Shown here: positions 1-6,346 of the stretch, piece after piece | Layout of the letters: each line of letters begins with the position of its first letter | Position numbering within the stretch: position 1 is the first letter of the stretch | Origin: Mycobacterium sp. | GTDB lineage: Bacteria > Actinomycetota > Actinomycetes > Mycobacteriales > Mycobacteriaceae | DNA: 8,923 nt | Assembly (NCBI GenBank): GCA_025965815.1 | Contig: JAOPWF010000777.1 | Location: 1-8,923 of the forward strand | Direction of reading: 5' to 3' | Translations under genes and position numbers: made by a program | The notes under the pieces: model-generated | Seen by the model: only the letters and a program-made list of their open reading frames with translations | Databases searched by the model: none | What the model was told of the DNA's origin: nothing

Positions 1-1716
1 CAGACCGATGTTCATGCACCGATCCGCCGCACCGCGCATGCCGAGGACTTCGAAGTCCAGGCGGGTGCGCAGCAGCGGTGCCGGCGGGAGGTTCGCGTCG
101 CGGAGGTTCTCGGTCATCCGCGGCGCGTCCACGATCTTGCCGGGGTTCATCCGCTGATGGGGATCGAACAGCCGCTTCACGTCGCGCATTGCTTCGTAAA
201 GATCGTTACCGAAGATCTCCCGGTTGAACTCGCTTCGGGCAAGTCCGTCGCCGTGTTCACTGGAGTTGACACCGCCGAATTCCTTGACGAGATCCCTGAT
301 CCGTTCGGCGACAGCGCGCATCCGGACGATTTCGTCGGGTCGGCTCAGATCAACGAACGGCCGGATGTGCAGGCACCCGACCGAGCAGTGTCCGTAGAAG
401 CCGGCGTTCATGCCGTACTCGTCGAGGATCTTCGCGAATCGCGCTGTGTACTCGCCCAGCACCTCCGGTGGAACGGCGGTGTCCTCGACGAATGCGAGGG
501 GGCGGTTGGATCCCTCGCTGGCCGCCATCAACAGCCCCAGGCTCGATTTGCGCACCTTCAGTAGCGCGGATTGCTGTTCGGCAGTGACCAGGCGCAGCGT
601 GTGGTAACCATGGCCGTTCTGCTGCCACAGCTCGATCAATCCATCCAGACGGGTGAGGATTTCGTCGAGGTGATCACCGGTGAACGAAACGAACAACAGG
701 GCGGCCGGGTCGCCGACGAGGCTGTCGCCCAGGCTGGCGTACTCGATCTTCTGCCGCGACAGGTCGAGAATCGTCTTGTCCATCAACTCGACCTGCGCCG
801 GCTCGCAGACAAGGGCGTCCGTGGTGGCCTCGATCGCTTTCTGCGTGGTGTCGAAGTGACCCACTGCGTAGACCGTGTGCTTGGGCTTGGGCACGAGGTC
901 CACCTCGACCGCCGTGGCGATCGCGAGGGTGCCCTCGCTCCCCACTACGAAACGCGCCAGGTCGAACGGCGTCTCGGGATCGGCCAGGCGGTCGAGGCGG
1001 TACCCGCAGGCGCGCCGCCAGAACGGCGGAAAACCGGTGGCGATCGCAGCCGCGTTCTTCTCGACGATCGCTGGTAGCTCGCGGTACAGGGATCCTTCCA
1101 GAGTCGGAACGCTCGCCCGCTGACGGCGTTCGCGCTCGTCGACCGGCGCGAAACGCGCAATGGATCCGTCCGAGAGCACGACTTCGACCGCGCGGACATG
1201 GTCGATGGTCATGCCGAACTGCAGCGACCCGCTGCCTGCCGAGTTGTTGCCGAGCATGCCCCCGATCGTGGCGCGGTTGCTCGTGGACGTGTCCGGGCCG
1301 AACATCAGGCCGAACGTTGCAGCGGCACCGTTGAGTTCGTCCTGCACGACGCCGACCTCGACGCGGGCGATCCGCCGCTGCGGATCCAACTCCGCGATCG
1401 ATGTCATGTGCCGCGAGAAGTCCACAACGATCCCCGCCCCGATGGTCTGTCCGGCCAGGCTCGTGCCCGCACCGCGGGGGGTGACTGCGACACCGTAGGC
1501 CGCGGCGATCCGCACGGTCGCGGCCACGTCGTCGGCGTGCCGGGGAAAAACGACGCACAGCGGCGTTATCGAATACATGCTCGCATCGCGGGAGAACATG
1601 TGACGCGAGTACTCGTCGAACTGCACTTCACCGTCGAGCTCACGCTCTAGACGTTGGGTGAGTCCTTGTGGCAGTTCCGATTCCGTGGCATGACCTCGCT
1701 GATCGCTTGTCGTCAT
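1..1716 (-). CDS. FAD-binding / Fe-S 2-hydroxyacid oxidoreductase (GlcD-GlcF fusion type), amino-terminal 572 residues
   Basis: The frame is open from an ATG at 1716 to the window edge (exactly 572 codons), so the carboxyl end is missing. Residues about 50-275 form the FAD-binding (PCMH/FAD_binding_4) domain, with PRGAGTSLAGQ at 80-90 and SEGTLAI at 260-266. Residues about 280-530 are the FAD-oxidase C domain, with YGHCSVGCLHIRP at 441-453, EHGDG at 487-491 and MNPGKI at 523-528. The last visible residues, RCMNIGL (566-572), look like the start of the first Fe-S cysteine cluster, so the full protein is probably about 950 residues with a fused ferredoxin/CCG part. The family oxidises 2-hydroxyacids (glycolate, D-lactate, D-2-hydroxyglutarate) and passes electrons to the respiratory chain. 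Beside gcl, glycolate to glyoxylate is the likely reaction, but the substrate is inference. GGAAGGG (1729-1723) lies 6 bases before the start, and the ATG overlaps the upstream stub's stop as ATGA. Confidence 0.9.
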   Translation of the reverse strand, partial: MTTSDQRGHATESELPQGLTQRLERELDGEVQFDEYSRHMFSRDASMYSITPLCVVFPRHADDVAATVRIAAAYGVAVTPRGAGTSLAGQTIGAGIVVDFSRHMTSIAELDPQRRIARVEVGVVQDELNGAAATFGLMFGPDTSTSNRATIGGMLGNNSAGSGSLQFGMTIDHVRAVEVVLSDGSIARFAPVDERERRQRASVPTLEGSLYRELPAIVEKNAAAIATGFPPFWRRACGYRLDRLADPETPFDLARFVVGSEGTLAIATAVEVDLVPKPKHTVYAVGHFDTTQKAIEATTDALVCEPAQVELMDKTILDLSRQKIEYASLGDSLVGDPAALLFVSFTGDHLDEILTRLDGLIELWQQNGHGYHTLRLVTAEQQSALLKVRKSSLGLLMAASEGSNRPLAFVEDTAVPPEVLGEYTARFAKILDEYGMNAGFYGHCSVGCLHIRPFVDLSRPDEIVRMRAVAERIRDLVKEFGGVNSSEHGDGLARSEFNREIFGNDLYEAMRDVKRLFDPHQRMNPGKIVDAPRMTENLRDANLPPAPLLRTRLDFEVLGMRGAADRCMNIGL

Positions 1717-1877
1717 CGACAGCCCTTCCGTCCGTGCAGGTCCTGTTCAGTTCTCCAGGACTTGCCCAGCGCCTGGAACTCCGGGCCGCGGTGATCGATA
1801 GTCGCCGCCGGGATCGCGCGGAGCACCTCGTCCGGGCAGTTGGTGGGGCCGGGGATCTGCAGGAAGTGACGACCCAT
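1713..1877 (-). pseudogene. Amino-terminal stub of serine/alanine-glyoxylate aminotransferase
   Basis: A 54-codon frame starts at ATG 1877, with AAAGGA (1889-1884) 6 bases upstream, and ends in TGA at 1715-1713, overlapping the next gene's ATG. Residues 2-13, GRHFLQIPGPTN, and 28-34, IDHRGPE, are the signature amino-terminal segment of the PLP-dependent serine-glyoxylate / alanine-glyoxylate aminotransferase family, whose members are about 380-400 residues long. Recognisable homology ends near residue 39 (ALGK). After it, VLEN can be read in another frame, as expected if a few bases were lost there, and then similarity stops. The PLP lysine and the whole catalytic core are absent, so it cannot be an aminotransferase. 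The intact enzyme would transfer an amino group from serine or alanine to glyoxylate, giving glycine. The surviving start signal and ATGA overlap may still serve translation of the downstream oxidoreductase. It could alternatively be read as a short coupling leader. Confidence 0.8.
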
Positions 1878-1931
1878 CGGGGGTCCTTTCGTTCGGGCGG
1901 GCGCAGCGACTCGACCATAGCAGCGTGATTA

Positions 1932-1965
1932 TCCATGATGCGGAACATTCCTATCGTAATTCGAT
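1932..1965. promoter_or_regulatory. Tandem operator-like sites O1a and O1b
   Basis: Two 13-base partial palindromes are centred 21 bases apart: 1953-1965 ATCG-TAATT-CGAT (extendable to 5-base arms at 1952-1966), and 1932-1944, read on the minus strand as TCCG-CATCA-TGGA. They fit the form WTCG-N5-YGRW shared with the pairs at 4290-4323 and 4402-4435, the second with one mismatch. They lie just upstream of the aminotransferase stub and overlap its candidate promoters. The likely binding protein is the IclR regulator encoded at the right end, which is inference. Confidence 0.5.
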
Positions 1966-1994
1966 ACTAGACCGGCGAAACGCTTGGCGTCCAA
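1966..1994 (-). promoter_or_regulatory. Candidate promoter for the aminotransferase stub and oxidoreductase
   Basis: On the minus strand TTGGAC (1994-1989) is followed after 17 bases by TCTAGT (1971-1966), which would start transcription near 1959, inside the operator-like site at 1953-1965. A better -10 hexamer, GATAAT (1933-1928), lies further on but has no convincing -35. The first choice matches the geometry at the other two promoters, where an operator-like site covers the presumed start. Either is a weak call from sequence alone. Confidence 0.3.
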
Positions 1995-3029
1995 CGGGAT
2001 TGAGATCGCGATGGGGTTCGCCAGACGCTACGAAATCCGCCCGGTGCTGATGGGCCTGATGGTGATCACGGAGCCAGTGCCGGCGGTCTCTCGCCGCTCA
2101 GCATCTTCGGCGGCATCGTCAACGGCGTGGTCACCCGAAACAACCTGCCGAGCAACCCGGTGCTGCTGTTCGTGTCCTCGGCCGTCTTCAACATCGTCCT
2201 GGGTCTGATCGTCTTCGCCCTCTTCGGCGGCCGGGCCTCCTCGGCAGGATCGACAAAGGTGACGGCAGCGCGACTGGGGGCACCGCCCCCGCGGACGGCG
2301 GGATGGGCGCCGGCGGCGGTTCCGGTCAACCGGAACTGATCGGGACGCTTGGATCGCACACCAGCCGCGCTGACACCACCGCCGCGCAGACGACCCCTGT
2401 CCCCGGCGGCGCCGCCGTGGCCACCGACATCGCCCTGGAACGCAGCCGCTGGATCACCCTGATCGGCATCGCCACCCTTGCCATCTCGGTCCTGTTCTTC
2501 AACCAGGACGTCGGCTTCACCTCGCTCCTCGTCGCCGTCGTGATCTCGCTGTTCTCACCGAGCATCAAAGGGCGCGATCAGCAAGATCGCCTGCCCGACC
2601 GTGCTGCTGATCTGCGGCATCGTGACCTACGTGGCGATGATGCAGCGGATCGGCACCATCGACTGGCTCGGCAATGGTGTCGCGCACCGTGGCGCCCCTT
2701 TGATGTCAGCCATCCTTATTTGCTTCATCGCCGCTCTGGTGTCCGCGTTCGCGTCCACCACCGGCATCCTCGGTGCACTTATCCCTATGGCCGTACCCTT
2801 CCTGCTCACCGGCCAGGTCGGTGCTGTGGGCATGCTCATCGCGCTATCCATTTCAGCCTCGGTGGTCGACTCCAGCCCGTTCTCCACCTCGGGCGCCCTG
2901 GTGGTGGCCAACTCGCCGGAAGATCAGCGCGACAAGGTATTCCGTCAGCTGATCAAATGGGGATTCTCAACGGTTGTCATAGCCCCGATCGCTACCTGGC
3001 TGATCTTTATCCTGCCCGGCTGGGGCTGA
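1984..3029 (+). pseudogene. Decayed MatC/SLC13-type dicarboxylate permease
   Basis: Pieces of one membrane carrier lie in successive frames. Frame one (about 1984-2067) gives MGFARRYEIRPVLMGLMVI. After loss of one C beside 2067, the next frame gives GASAGGLSPLSIFGGIVNG and a hydrophobic segment to FGGR (about 2231). After loss of one base in the G run at 2232-2235, the third frame gives a Gly-rich linker, then RSWITL-like text (RSRWITLIGIATL) and LFSPSIK (about 2569). One extra G near 2570 returns to the frame ending at TGA 3027-3029, with ASTTGILGALIP and SASVVDSSPFSTSGALV. The carboxyl half strongly resembles SLC13/MatC carriers of about 450 residues, which take up malonate-like or other dicarboxylates. 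Roughly the first 140 residues, with their start codon and RBS, are missing. Three frameshifts plus the missing head indicate real decay, because the neighbouring genes carry no frameshifts. Without the head, correcting the shifts would not restore a full carrier. Confidence 0.85.
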
Positions 3030-3050
3030 CCTCTCGCCATCGACATCGAT

Positions 3051-3076
3051 ACCGATTGTTCAGAACACAACTCGGT
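3051..3076. terminator. Weak bidirectional hairpin between converging genes
   Basis: ACCGATTGT (3051-3059) can pair with ACAACTCGGT (3067-3076), with one bulged C and a 7-base loop. It sits in the 46-base gap between the permease relic's stop and the stop of glycerate kinase, touching the latter. There is no following T-run on either strand and the stem is short, so termination is only suggested by position. Confidence 0.3.
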
Positions 3077-4215
3077 CAGGATCGGAGCGGGGCGACCAAC
3101 TGCTCAGTGGCGAGATCCTCGGCGACCGAGGCGATCAGGTCGGCGGCGTGCGCCATCGACCGGCGAACATCCGGCTCGCGATCCTGCAGCGCATAGATGG
3201 ACGCAAACCCTGAGCCGCGCATCTCCTGCGGTGACAGGCGCGACACCCCGACGATCGCGTGCGTCGGGATGTTGCGCCGGTTGGCGCGAAGGCAGACGCC
3301 CACCGGCGCCTTGCCGTTCAGCGACTGCCCGTCCAGCGAGCCCTCACCGGTGATGACGGCGGTGGCGTGGTCGAGGTGGTCGTCAATCCCCACCAAATCC
3401 AGGACGAGGTCGATCCCGGGTCGGGATTGCGCGCCCAACACGGCGATGGCGGCGAATCCCACGCCACCCGCGGCACCTGCCCCACGTGCGGACCGCGCAT
3501 CACGGCCGGTGGTGTCGGAGACGAGATCCGCCCAGTGACCCAATGCGGAATCAAGTGTGCGCACCTCGATCGGGCTCGCGCCCTTCTGCGGGCCGTACAC
3601 CGAATCGGCCCCGTCCGGCCCGCACAGTGGGTTGTCGACGTCGCTGGCGATCACGATCTCCGCATCGCCAAGACCCGGGTGCAACCCGCTCAGATCCAGC
3701 GAGGACGCCCGTCCAAGCGATCCGCCGCCGTCGGTGAGGAGACGCCCGTCAGCGCCGCGCAATACCGCACCCAGACCCTGCATGAAGCCCGCGCCGCCAT
3801 CCGTGGAGGCGCTCCCGCCGATACCGACGACGATCCGGCGGCAGCCATCATCGAGGGCCTGGGATACCACCGTCCCGAGACCGCGACTGGATGCGGTCAT
3901 CGGGCGGCGTACGCCGCCGGGCAATCGCGCCAGACCGGCAACGTCGGCCATCTCGACAACCGCGAGTTCCCCCTTGCGGGCGTAGCTGGTGTCAATCGGT
4001 ACTCCGGTCGGCCCCGCTGCCATGACCGGAGCCCGGTCAAATCCCGCGGACAGTGCCGCCGCGAGCGTCCCCTCGCCACCGTCGGCTACCGGGCATTCGA
4101 CCGTTCGGATGCTCGGATCGCGCCGGGTGATCCCGCGGGTGATGGCTGCGGCTGCCTGAGCTGCCGACAATGATCCCTTGAACTTGTCGGGAGCGACCAC
4201 GACGTAGTACGACAT
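3076..4215 (-). CDS. glxK: Glycerate kinase (GlxK/GarK family, glycerate 2-kinase type)
   Basis: This 379-residue protein transfers phosphate from ATP to D-glycerate in the cytoplasm, giving 2-phosphoglycerate in this family. It is the last step of the glyoxylate carboligase route. Family motifs appear in order: VAPDKFKGSL at 7-16, ADGGEGT at 44-50, GGSASTDGGAGF at 133-144, SDVDNPLCGPDGA at 191-203, YGPQKGA at 207-213, and ITGEGSLDGQSLNGKAP at 288-304. The length is normal for the family (about 380). I chose ATG 4215 rather than the in-frame ATG at 4233. GAGGTG (4228-4223) lies 7 bases before 4215, and the protein then begins MSYYVVVAPDKF, matching the family's usual amino end. It is divergent from hyi-glxR-gcl across a shared control region, and converges on the permease relic. 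The annotation as kinase is firm. Which hydroxyl is phosphorylated rests on family knowledge. Confidence 0.95.
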   Translation of the reverse strand: MSYYVVVAPDKFKGSLSAAQAAAAITRGITRRDPSIRTVECPVADGGEGTLAAALSAGFDRAPVMAAGPTGVPIDTSYARKGELAVVEMADVAGLARLPGGVRRPMTASSRGLGTVVSQALDDGCRRIVVGIGGSASTDGGAGFMQGLGAVLRGADGRLLTDGGGSLGRASSLDLSGLHPGLGDAEIVIASDVDNPLCGPDGADSVYGPQKGASPIEVRTLDSALGHWADLVSDTTGRDARSARGAGAAGGVGFAAIAVLGAQSRPGIDLVLDLVGIDDHLDHATAVITGEGSLDGQSLNGKAPVGVCLRANRRNIPTHAIVGVSRLSPQEMRGSGFASIYALQDREPDVRRSMAHAADLIASVAEDLATEQLVAPLRS

Positions 4216-4222
4216 GTCAGCG

Positions 4223-4228
4223 CACCTC
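4223..4228 (-). promoter_or_regulatory. RBS that sets the glxK start at 4215
   Basis: GAGGTG on the minus strand lies 7 bases upstream of ATG 4215. The alternative start at 4233 has no purine-rich stretch at a suitable distance. Confidence 0.6.
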
Positions 4229-4289
4229 GCCATCGGTGATCGTGGACCGGCATCGGCGAGACCGGAACAGATGCCCTAGACCAGACAAA

Positions 4290-4323
4290 TTCGTATTGTG
4301 AACTTTGATTTCCATATTGCGAT
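4290..4323. promoter_or_regulatory. Tandem operator-like sites O2a and O2b (glxK side)
   Basis: The sites are 4290-4302 TTCG-TATTG-TGAA and 4311-4323, read on the minus strand as ATCG-CAATA-TGGA. Their centres are 21 bases apart, two helical turns. Both fit WTCG-N5-YGRW. O2b covers the presumed glxK transcription start, so binding there should block glxK. IclR-family proteins often bind as paired dimers, which suits this spacing. The identity of the binder is inference. Confidence 0.55.
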
Positions 4324-4326
4324 AAG

Positions 4327-4356
4327 AGTTTGGAGGCTCGCCCGGGCGGCTGTCAA
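4327..4356 (-). promoter_or_regulatory. Candidate glxK promoter
   Basis: Minus-strand TTGACA (4356-4351) is a perfect -35 hexamer. After 18 bases comes CAAACT (4332-4327), a weak -10 that keeps the key A2 and T6. Transcription would start near 4320, inside operator-like site O2b, leaving a leader of about 105 bases before ATG 4215. Confidence 0.4.
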
Positions 4357-4368
4357 CGGCCCCCAGGC

Positions 4369-4397
4369 TTGACAACACCCGGCGACGCGGGTTGACT
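4369..4397 (+). promoter_or_regulatory. Candidate hyi-glxR-gcl promoter
   Basis: TTGACA (4369-4374) is a perfect -35 hexamer. Seventeen bases on, TTGACT (4392-4397) is a weak -10 (3 of 6). The start would fall near 4404, inside operator-like site O3a. The second TTGACT could itself act as a -35, but no good -10 follows at the right distance. The -35 box mirrors the one at 4356-4351 on the other strand. Confidence 0.4.
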
Positions 4398-4401
4398 GTG
4401 C

Positions 4402-4435
4402 TTCGTACATCGAAAAGTTAATTTCGTATGACGGA
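4402..4435. promoter_or_regulatory. Tandem operator-like sites O3a and O3b (hyi side)
   Basis: The site at 4402-4414, TTCG-TACAT-CGAA, has perfect 4-base arms. The site at 4423-4435, TTCG-TATGA-CGGA, has one imperfect pair. Their centres are 21 bases apart, as in the other two pairs. They lie over and just past the presumed start of the hyi operon, a typical repressor position. Confidence 0.55.
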
Positions 4436-4538
4436 ATTTGCTCTGGTCAGAGTACCGCGGTTGAGCGGTCGACAAACAGGGGCCCGACTCCGCGAGACCG
4501 ACCGAGGTGAACGAAAGGTCGCGCTCCGCTGCCACACT

Positions 4539-4546
4539 GGAAAGGA
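4539..4546 (+). promoter_or_regulatory. RBS that sets the hyi start at 4555
   Basis: GGAAAGGA lies 8 bases before ATG 4555. An in-frame GTG at 4507 would add 16 residues unlike the family's amino end, so the ATG is preferred. Confidence 0.7.
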
Positions 4547-4554
4547 ACGCCGCG

Positions 4555-5382
4555 ATGACCGCCGCCGCATACACCGTGAACTGCTCAATCCTCTTGACCG
4601 AAATCCCGCTGCTCGACCGGCCGCACGCGGTACGCGAGGCGGGATTCGACGCGGTGGAGTTCTGGTGGCCGTTCGCGCAGCCGGTACCCGCTGATCACGA
4701 AGTAGATTCGTTCGTCCGCGCGATCACCGACGCCGGTGTGGCTCTCACCGGATTGAACTTCGCCGCGGGCGACATGCCCGCCGGGGAGCGCGGCATTTTG
4801 TCGGACCCGGCTCGCAGCACCGAGTTCCGGGACAACGTCGACGTCGCGGTCGGCATCGCGCAGACCCTCGGAACGAAAGCGTTCAACGCCCTGTACGGAA
4901 ATCGCCTGGACGGGCTCGAACCGGCGGAGCAGGACGCGGCCGCTTCGGAGAACCTGGCGTTCGCCGCCGCCGCCGCGCAACGGATCGGCGCGGTCGTGCT
5001 CGTCGAGCCGGTCAGCGGTGCCGCCGCGTACCCGTTGACGCGCGCCGCCGACGCGGTCGCGGTCATCGATCGGGTCCACACCGAGCATGGCCCGCAGAAC
5101 CTGCGGTTGCTCGCCGACCTGTACCACCTGCATGTCAACGGCGACGACGTCGGCCTGGCCCTGGACACCTACGCCGACCAGATCGGCCACGTACAGATCG
5201 CCGACGCACCAGGGCGGGGCGAGCCCGGCACCGGCACGCTCGACCTACCTCGCTACCTAGACCAGCTCGCCCAGCTCGGCTACCGCGGCTACATCGGACT
5301 TGAGTACAAAGCCACCCGGCCGGACCCCTTCTACTGGCTTCCGCGGGAACAGCGTTCCGCTCGCGCCGTCGCCAGCATCTGA
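4555..5382 (+). CDS. hyi: Hydroxypyruvate isomerase
   Basis: This 275-residue cytoplasmic protein belongs to the xylose-isomerase-like TIM-barrel family and interconverts hydroxypyruvate and tartronate semialdehyde. It opens with YTVNCSILLTEIPLLDR, and the family's FDAVEFWWPF follows at 31-40. The expected metal ligands are all visible: E151 in VLVEPVSG, D188 in LLADLYHLH, Q214 in GHVQIAD and E250 in GYIGLEYK. They match the Glu-Asp-Gln-Glu set known from this family. The length is slightly above the usual 258 or so, mainly from the carboxyl tail. It is the first gene of a three-gene operon, 42 bases before glxR. Its substrate hydroxypyruvate would come from serine-glyoxylate aminotransferase, the enzyme reduced to a stub at 1713-1877, so here it may depend on another source or on trimming side products of Gcl. 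A related sugar-acid isomerase is possible, but the gcl linkage favours Hyi. Confidence 0.92.
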   Translation: MTAAAYTVNCSILLTEIPLLDRPHAVREAGFDAVEFWWPFAQPVPADHEVDSFVRAITDAGVALTGLNFAAGDMPAGERGILSDPARSTEFRDNVDVAVGIAQTLGTKAFNALYGNRLDGLEPAEQDAAASENLAFAAAAAQRIGAVVLVEPVSGAAAYPLTRAADAVAVIDRVHTEHGPQNLRLLADLYHLHVNGDDVGLALDTYADQIGHVQIADAPGRGEPGTGTLDLPRYLDQLAQLGYRGYIGLEYKATRPDPFYWLPREQRSARAVASI

Positions 5383-5424
5383 AACCACCCAATCGCGAAC
5401 AGAATCACAGAATCGAGGACAACC

Positions 5425-6309
5425 GTGAGCACCATCGCCTTCATCGGACTCGGGATCATGGGCAGCCCCATGGCCGCCCATCTGGCCACGGCCGGTCATC
5501 AGGTGATCGGATTCGACAGGTCACCCGAGCGGGCCGCCCCGCTCGTCGAAGCCGGCGGCGTCGCCGCCGATTCGATCGCTAAGGCGGTCGCGGACGCCGA
5601 CGTCGTGGCCGTCATGGTGCCTGACTCCCCTGATGTGCAGGACGTTTTGACGGGAGAGGGCGGCGTTTTCGAGAACGCCCGCGCAGGCGCGCTGATCATC
5701 GACTTCTCCAGCATCAGACCCGATGTCACCAGTGAGCTCGCCACACTGGCTGCGAAGTCGGGGTTCCGGCTTATCGACGCGCCCGTATCCGGAGGCGAAG
5801 CCGGGGCCGTCAACGCCGCCCTCTCGATCATGGTCGGCGGCGCGGCCGAGGATGTCGCCGCGGCAAAACCCATTCTCGACGTCGTTGGCAAGACGATCGT
5901 GCACGTCGGCCCTAACGGCTCGGGCCAGACGGTCAAGGCCGCCAACCAGCTCATCGTGGCGGGCAACATCCAACTGCTCGCTGAGGCGATCGTGTTTCTC
6001 GAAGCCTACGGCGTCGACACCACCGCCGCCGTCGAGGTGCTCGGCGGCGGGCTGGCCGGCTCCGCGGTGCTCAACCAGAAAGCTCAGAAGATGCTCGACC
6101 GCTCCTTCGATCCCGGCTTCCGGATCGACCTACACCACAAGGATCTCGGCATCGTCACCAGTGCGGCTCGCGAAGCCGGCGTCGTGATACCGCTCGGTGC
6201 CGTTGTCGCCCAGCTCATGGCCTCCGCCCGCGCCAATGGCGACGGCGGACTCGACCACTCAGGTCTCTTCCGCGGTGTCGAGCGGCTCAGCGGCCGAACG
6301 CTCGACTGA
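5425..6309 (+). CDS. glxR: 2-hydroxy-3-oxopropionate (tartronate semialdehyde) reductase
   Basis: This 294-residue, NAD(P)H-dependent enzyme of the 3-hydroxyisobutyrate dehydrogenase family reduces tartronate semialdehyde to D-glycerate. The Rossmann motif [10 protein letters not shown] is at 8-17 with D31 at the end of strand beta-2, which suggests NAD over NADP. The substrate-binding DAPVSGG is at 118-124. The catalytic Lys is K171 in QTVKAANQ, with N174 one turn on, and the carboxyl-domain HHKD is at 237-240. The length equals the family norm (about 292-296). The start is GTG 5425, with GAGGA (5415-5419) 5 bases upstream and the product beginning [10 protein letters not shown]. It lies between hyi and gcl, with a 37-base gap to gcl, so it takes the product of Gcl and feeds glycerate kinase. 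The family includes 3-hydroxyisobutyrate and 6-phosphogluconate-like enzymes, but the neighbourhood makes the assignment secure. Confidence 0.95.
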   Translation: MSTIAFIGLGIMGSPMAAHLATAGHQVIGFDRSPERAAPLVEAGGVAADSIAKAVADADVVAVMVPDSPDVQDVLTGEGGVFENARAGALIIDFSSIRPDVTSELATLAAKSGFRLIDAPVSGGEAGAVNAALSIMVGGAAEDVAAAKPILDVVGKTIVHVGPNGSGQTVKAANQLIVAGNIQLLAEAIVFLEAYGVDTTAAVEVLGGGLAGSAVLNQKAQKMLDRSFDPGFRIDLHHKDLGIVTSAAREAGVVIPLGAVVAQLMASARANGDGGLDHSGLFRGVERLSGRTLD

Positions 6310-6334
6310 ACCCAACCCCGAGCCCACAAACGTC

Positions 6335-6340
6335 AGGAGA
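6335..6340 (+). promoter_or_regulatory. RBS that sets the gcl start at 6347
   Basis: AGGAGA lies 6 bases before ATG 6347. The frame stays open upstream into glxR as far as 6197, but those 50 codons are glxR read in another frame. Confidence 0.8.
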
Positions 6341-6346
6341 AAGAAC

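Larger units (their letters stand above)
4216..4554. promoter_or_regulatory. Divergent control region between glxK and hyi-glxR-gcl
   Basis: These 339 bases carry no convincing gene. The centre holds back-to-back TTGACA boxes and two pairs of operator-like sites, listed separately. The flanks, 4229-4289 and 4436-4538, would be untranslated leaders of glxK and hyi. The hyi leader is long (about 150 bases from the proposed start site). I see no riboswitch-like conserved core or clear terminator in it. The AT-rich patches at 4287-4330 and 4411-4440 coincide with the operator-like sites. Confidence 0.7.

Noticed and set aside
674..1558. 294-codon minus-strand open frame rich in Arg
   Set aside because: It lies inside the oxidoreductase in another frame. 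The composition is Arg/Gly-rich with no family motifs, while the correct frame shows FAD-binding motifs throughout.
1640..1948. 102-codon minus-strand open frame over the aminotransferase stub
   Set aside because: It is out of frame with the GRHFLQIPGPTN segment, has no good RBS, and crosses into the oxidoreductase start in the wrong frame.
1941..1951. GGAACATTCC palindrome as a separate operator
   Set aside because: It is a short partial palindrome between the O1 sites, with no second copy in the other control regions, so it was not called on its own.
3259..4173. 304-codon plus-strand open frame
   Set aside because: It is antisense to glycerate kinase, has no recognisable domain, and is a by-product of high GC content.
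4216..4233. Six extra codons at the front of glycerate kinase (ATG 4233)
   Set aside because: No RBS precedes it, and family members begin close to the VAPDKFKGSL motif. ATG 4215 has a GAGGTG at good spacing.
4585..5190. 201-codon minus-strand open frame
   Set aside because: It is antisense to hyi with no motifs. The plus frame has all four metal ligands.
6197..6346. Fifty extra codons at the front of gcl
   Set aside because: They overlap the end of glxR in another frame and are Ser/Pro/Ala-rich noise. ATG 6347 has a strong RBS and gives the family's amino end with V51 in register.
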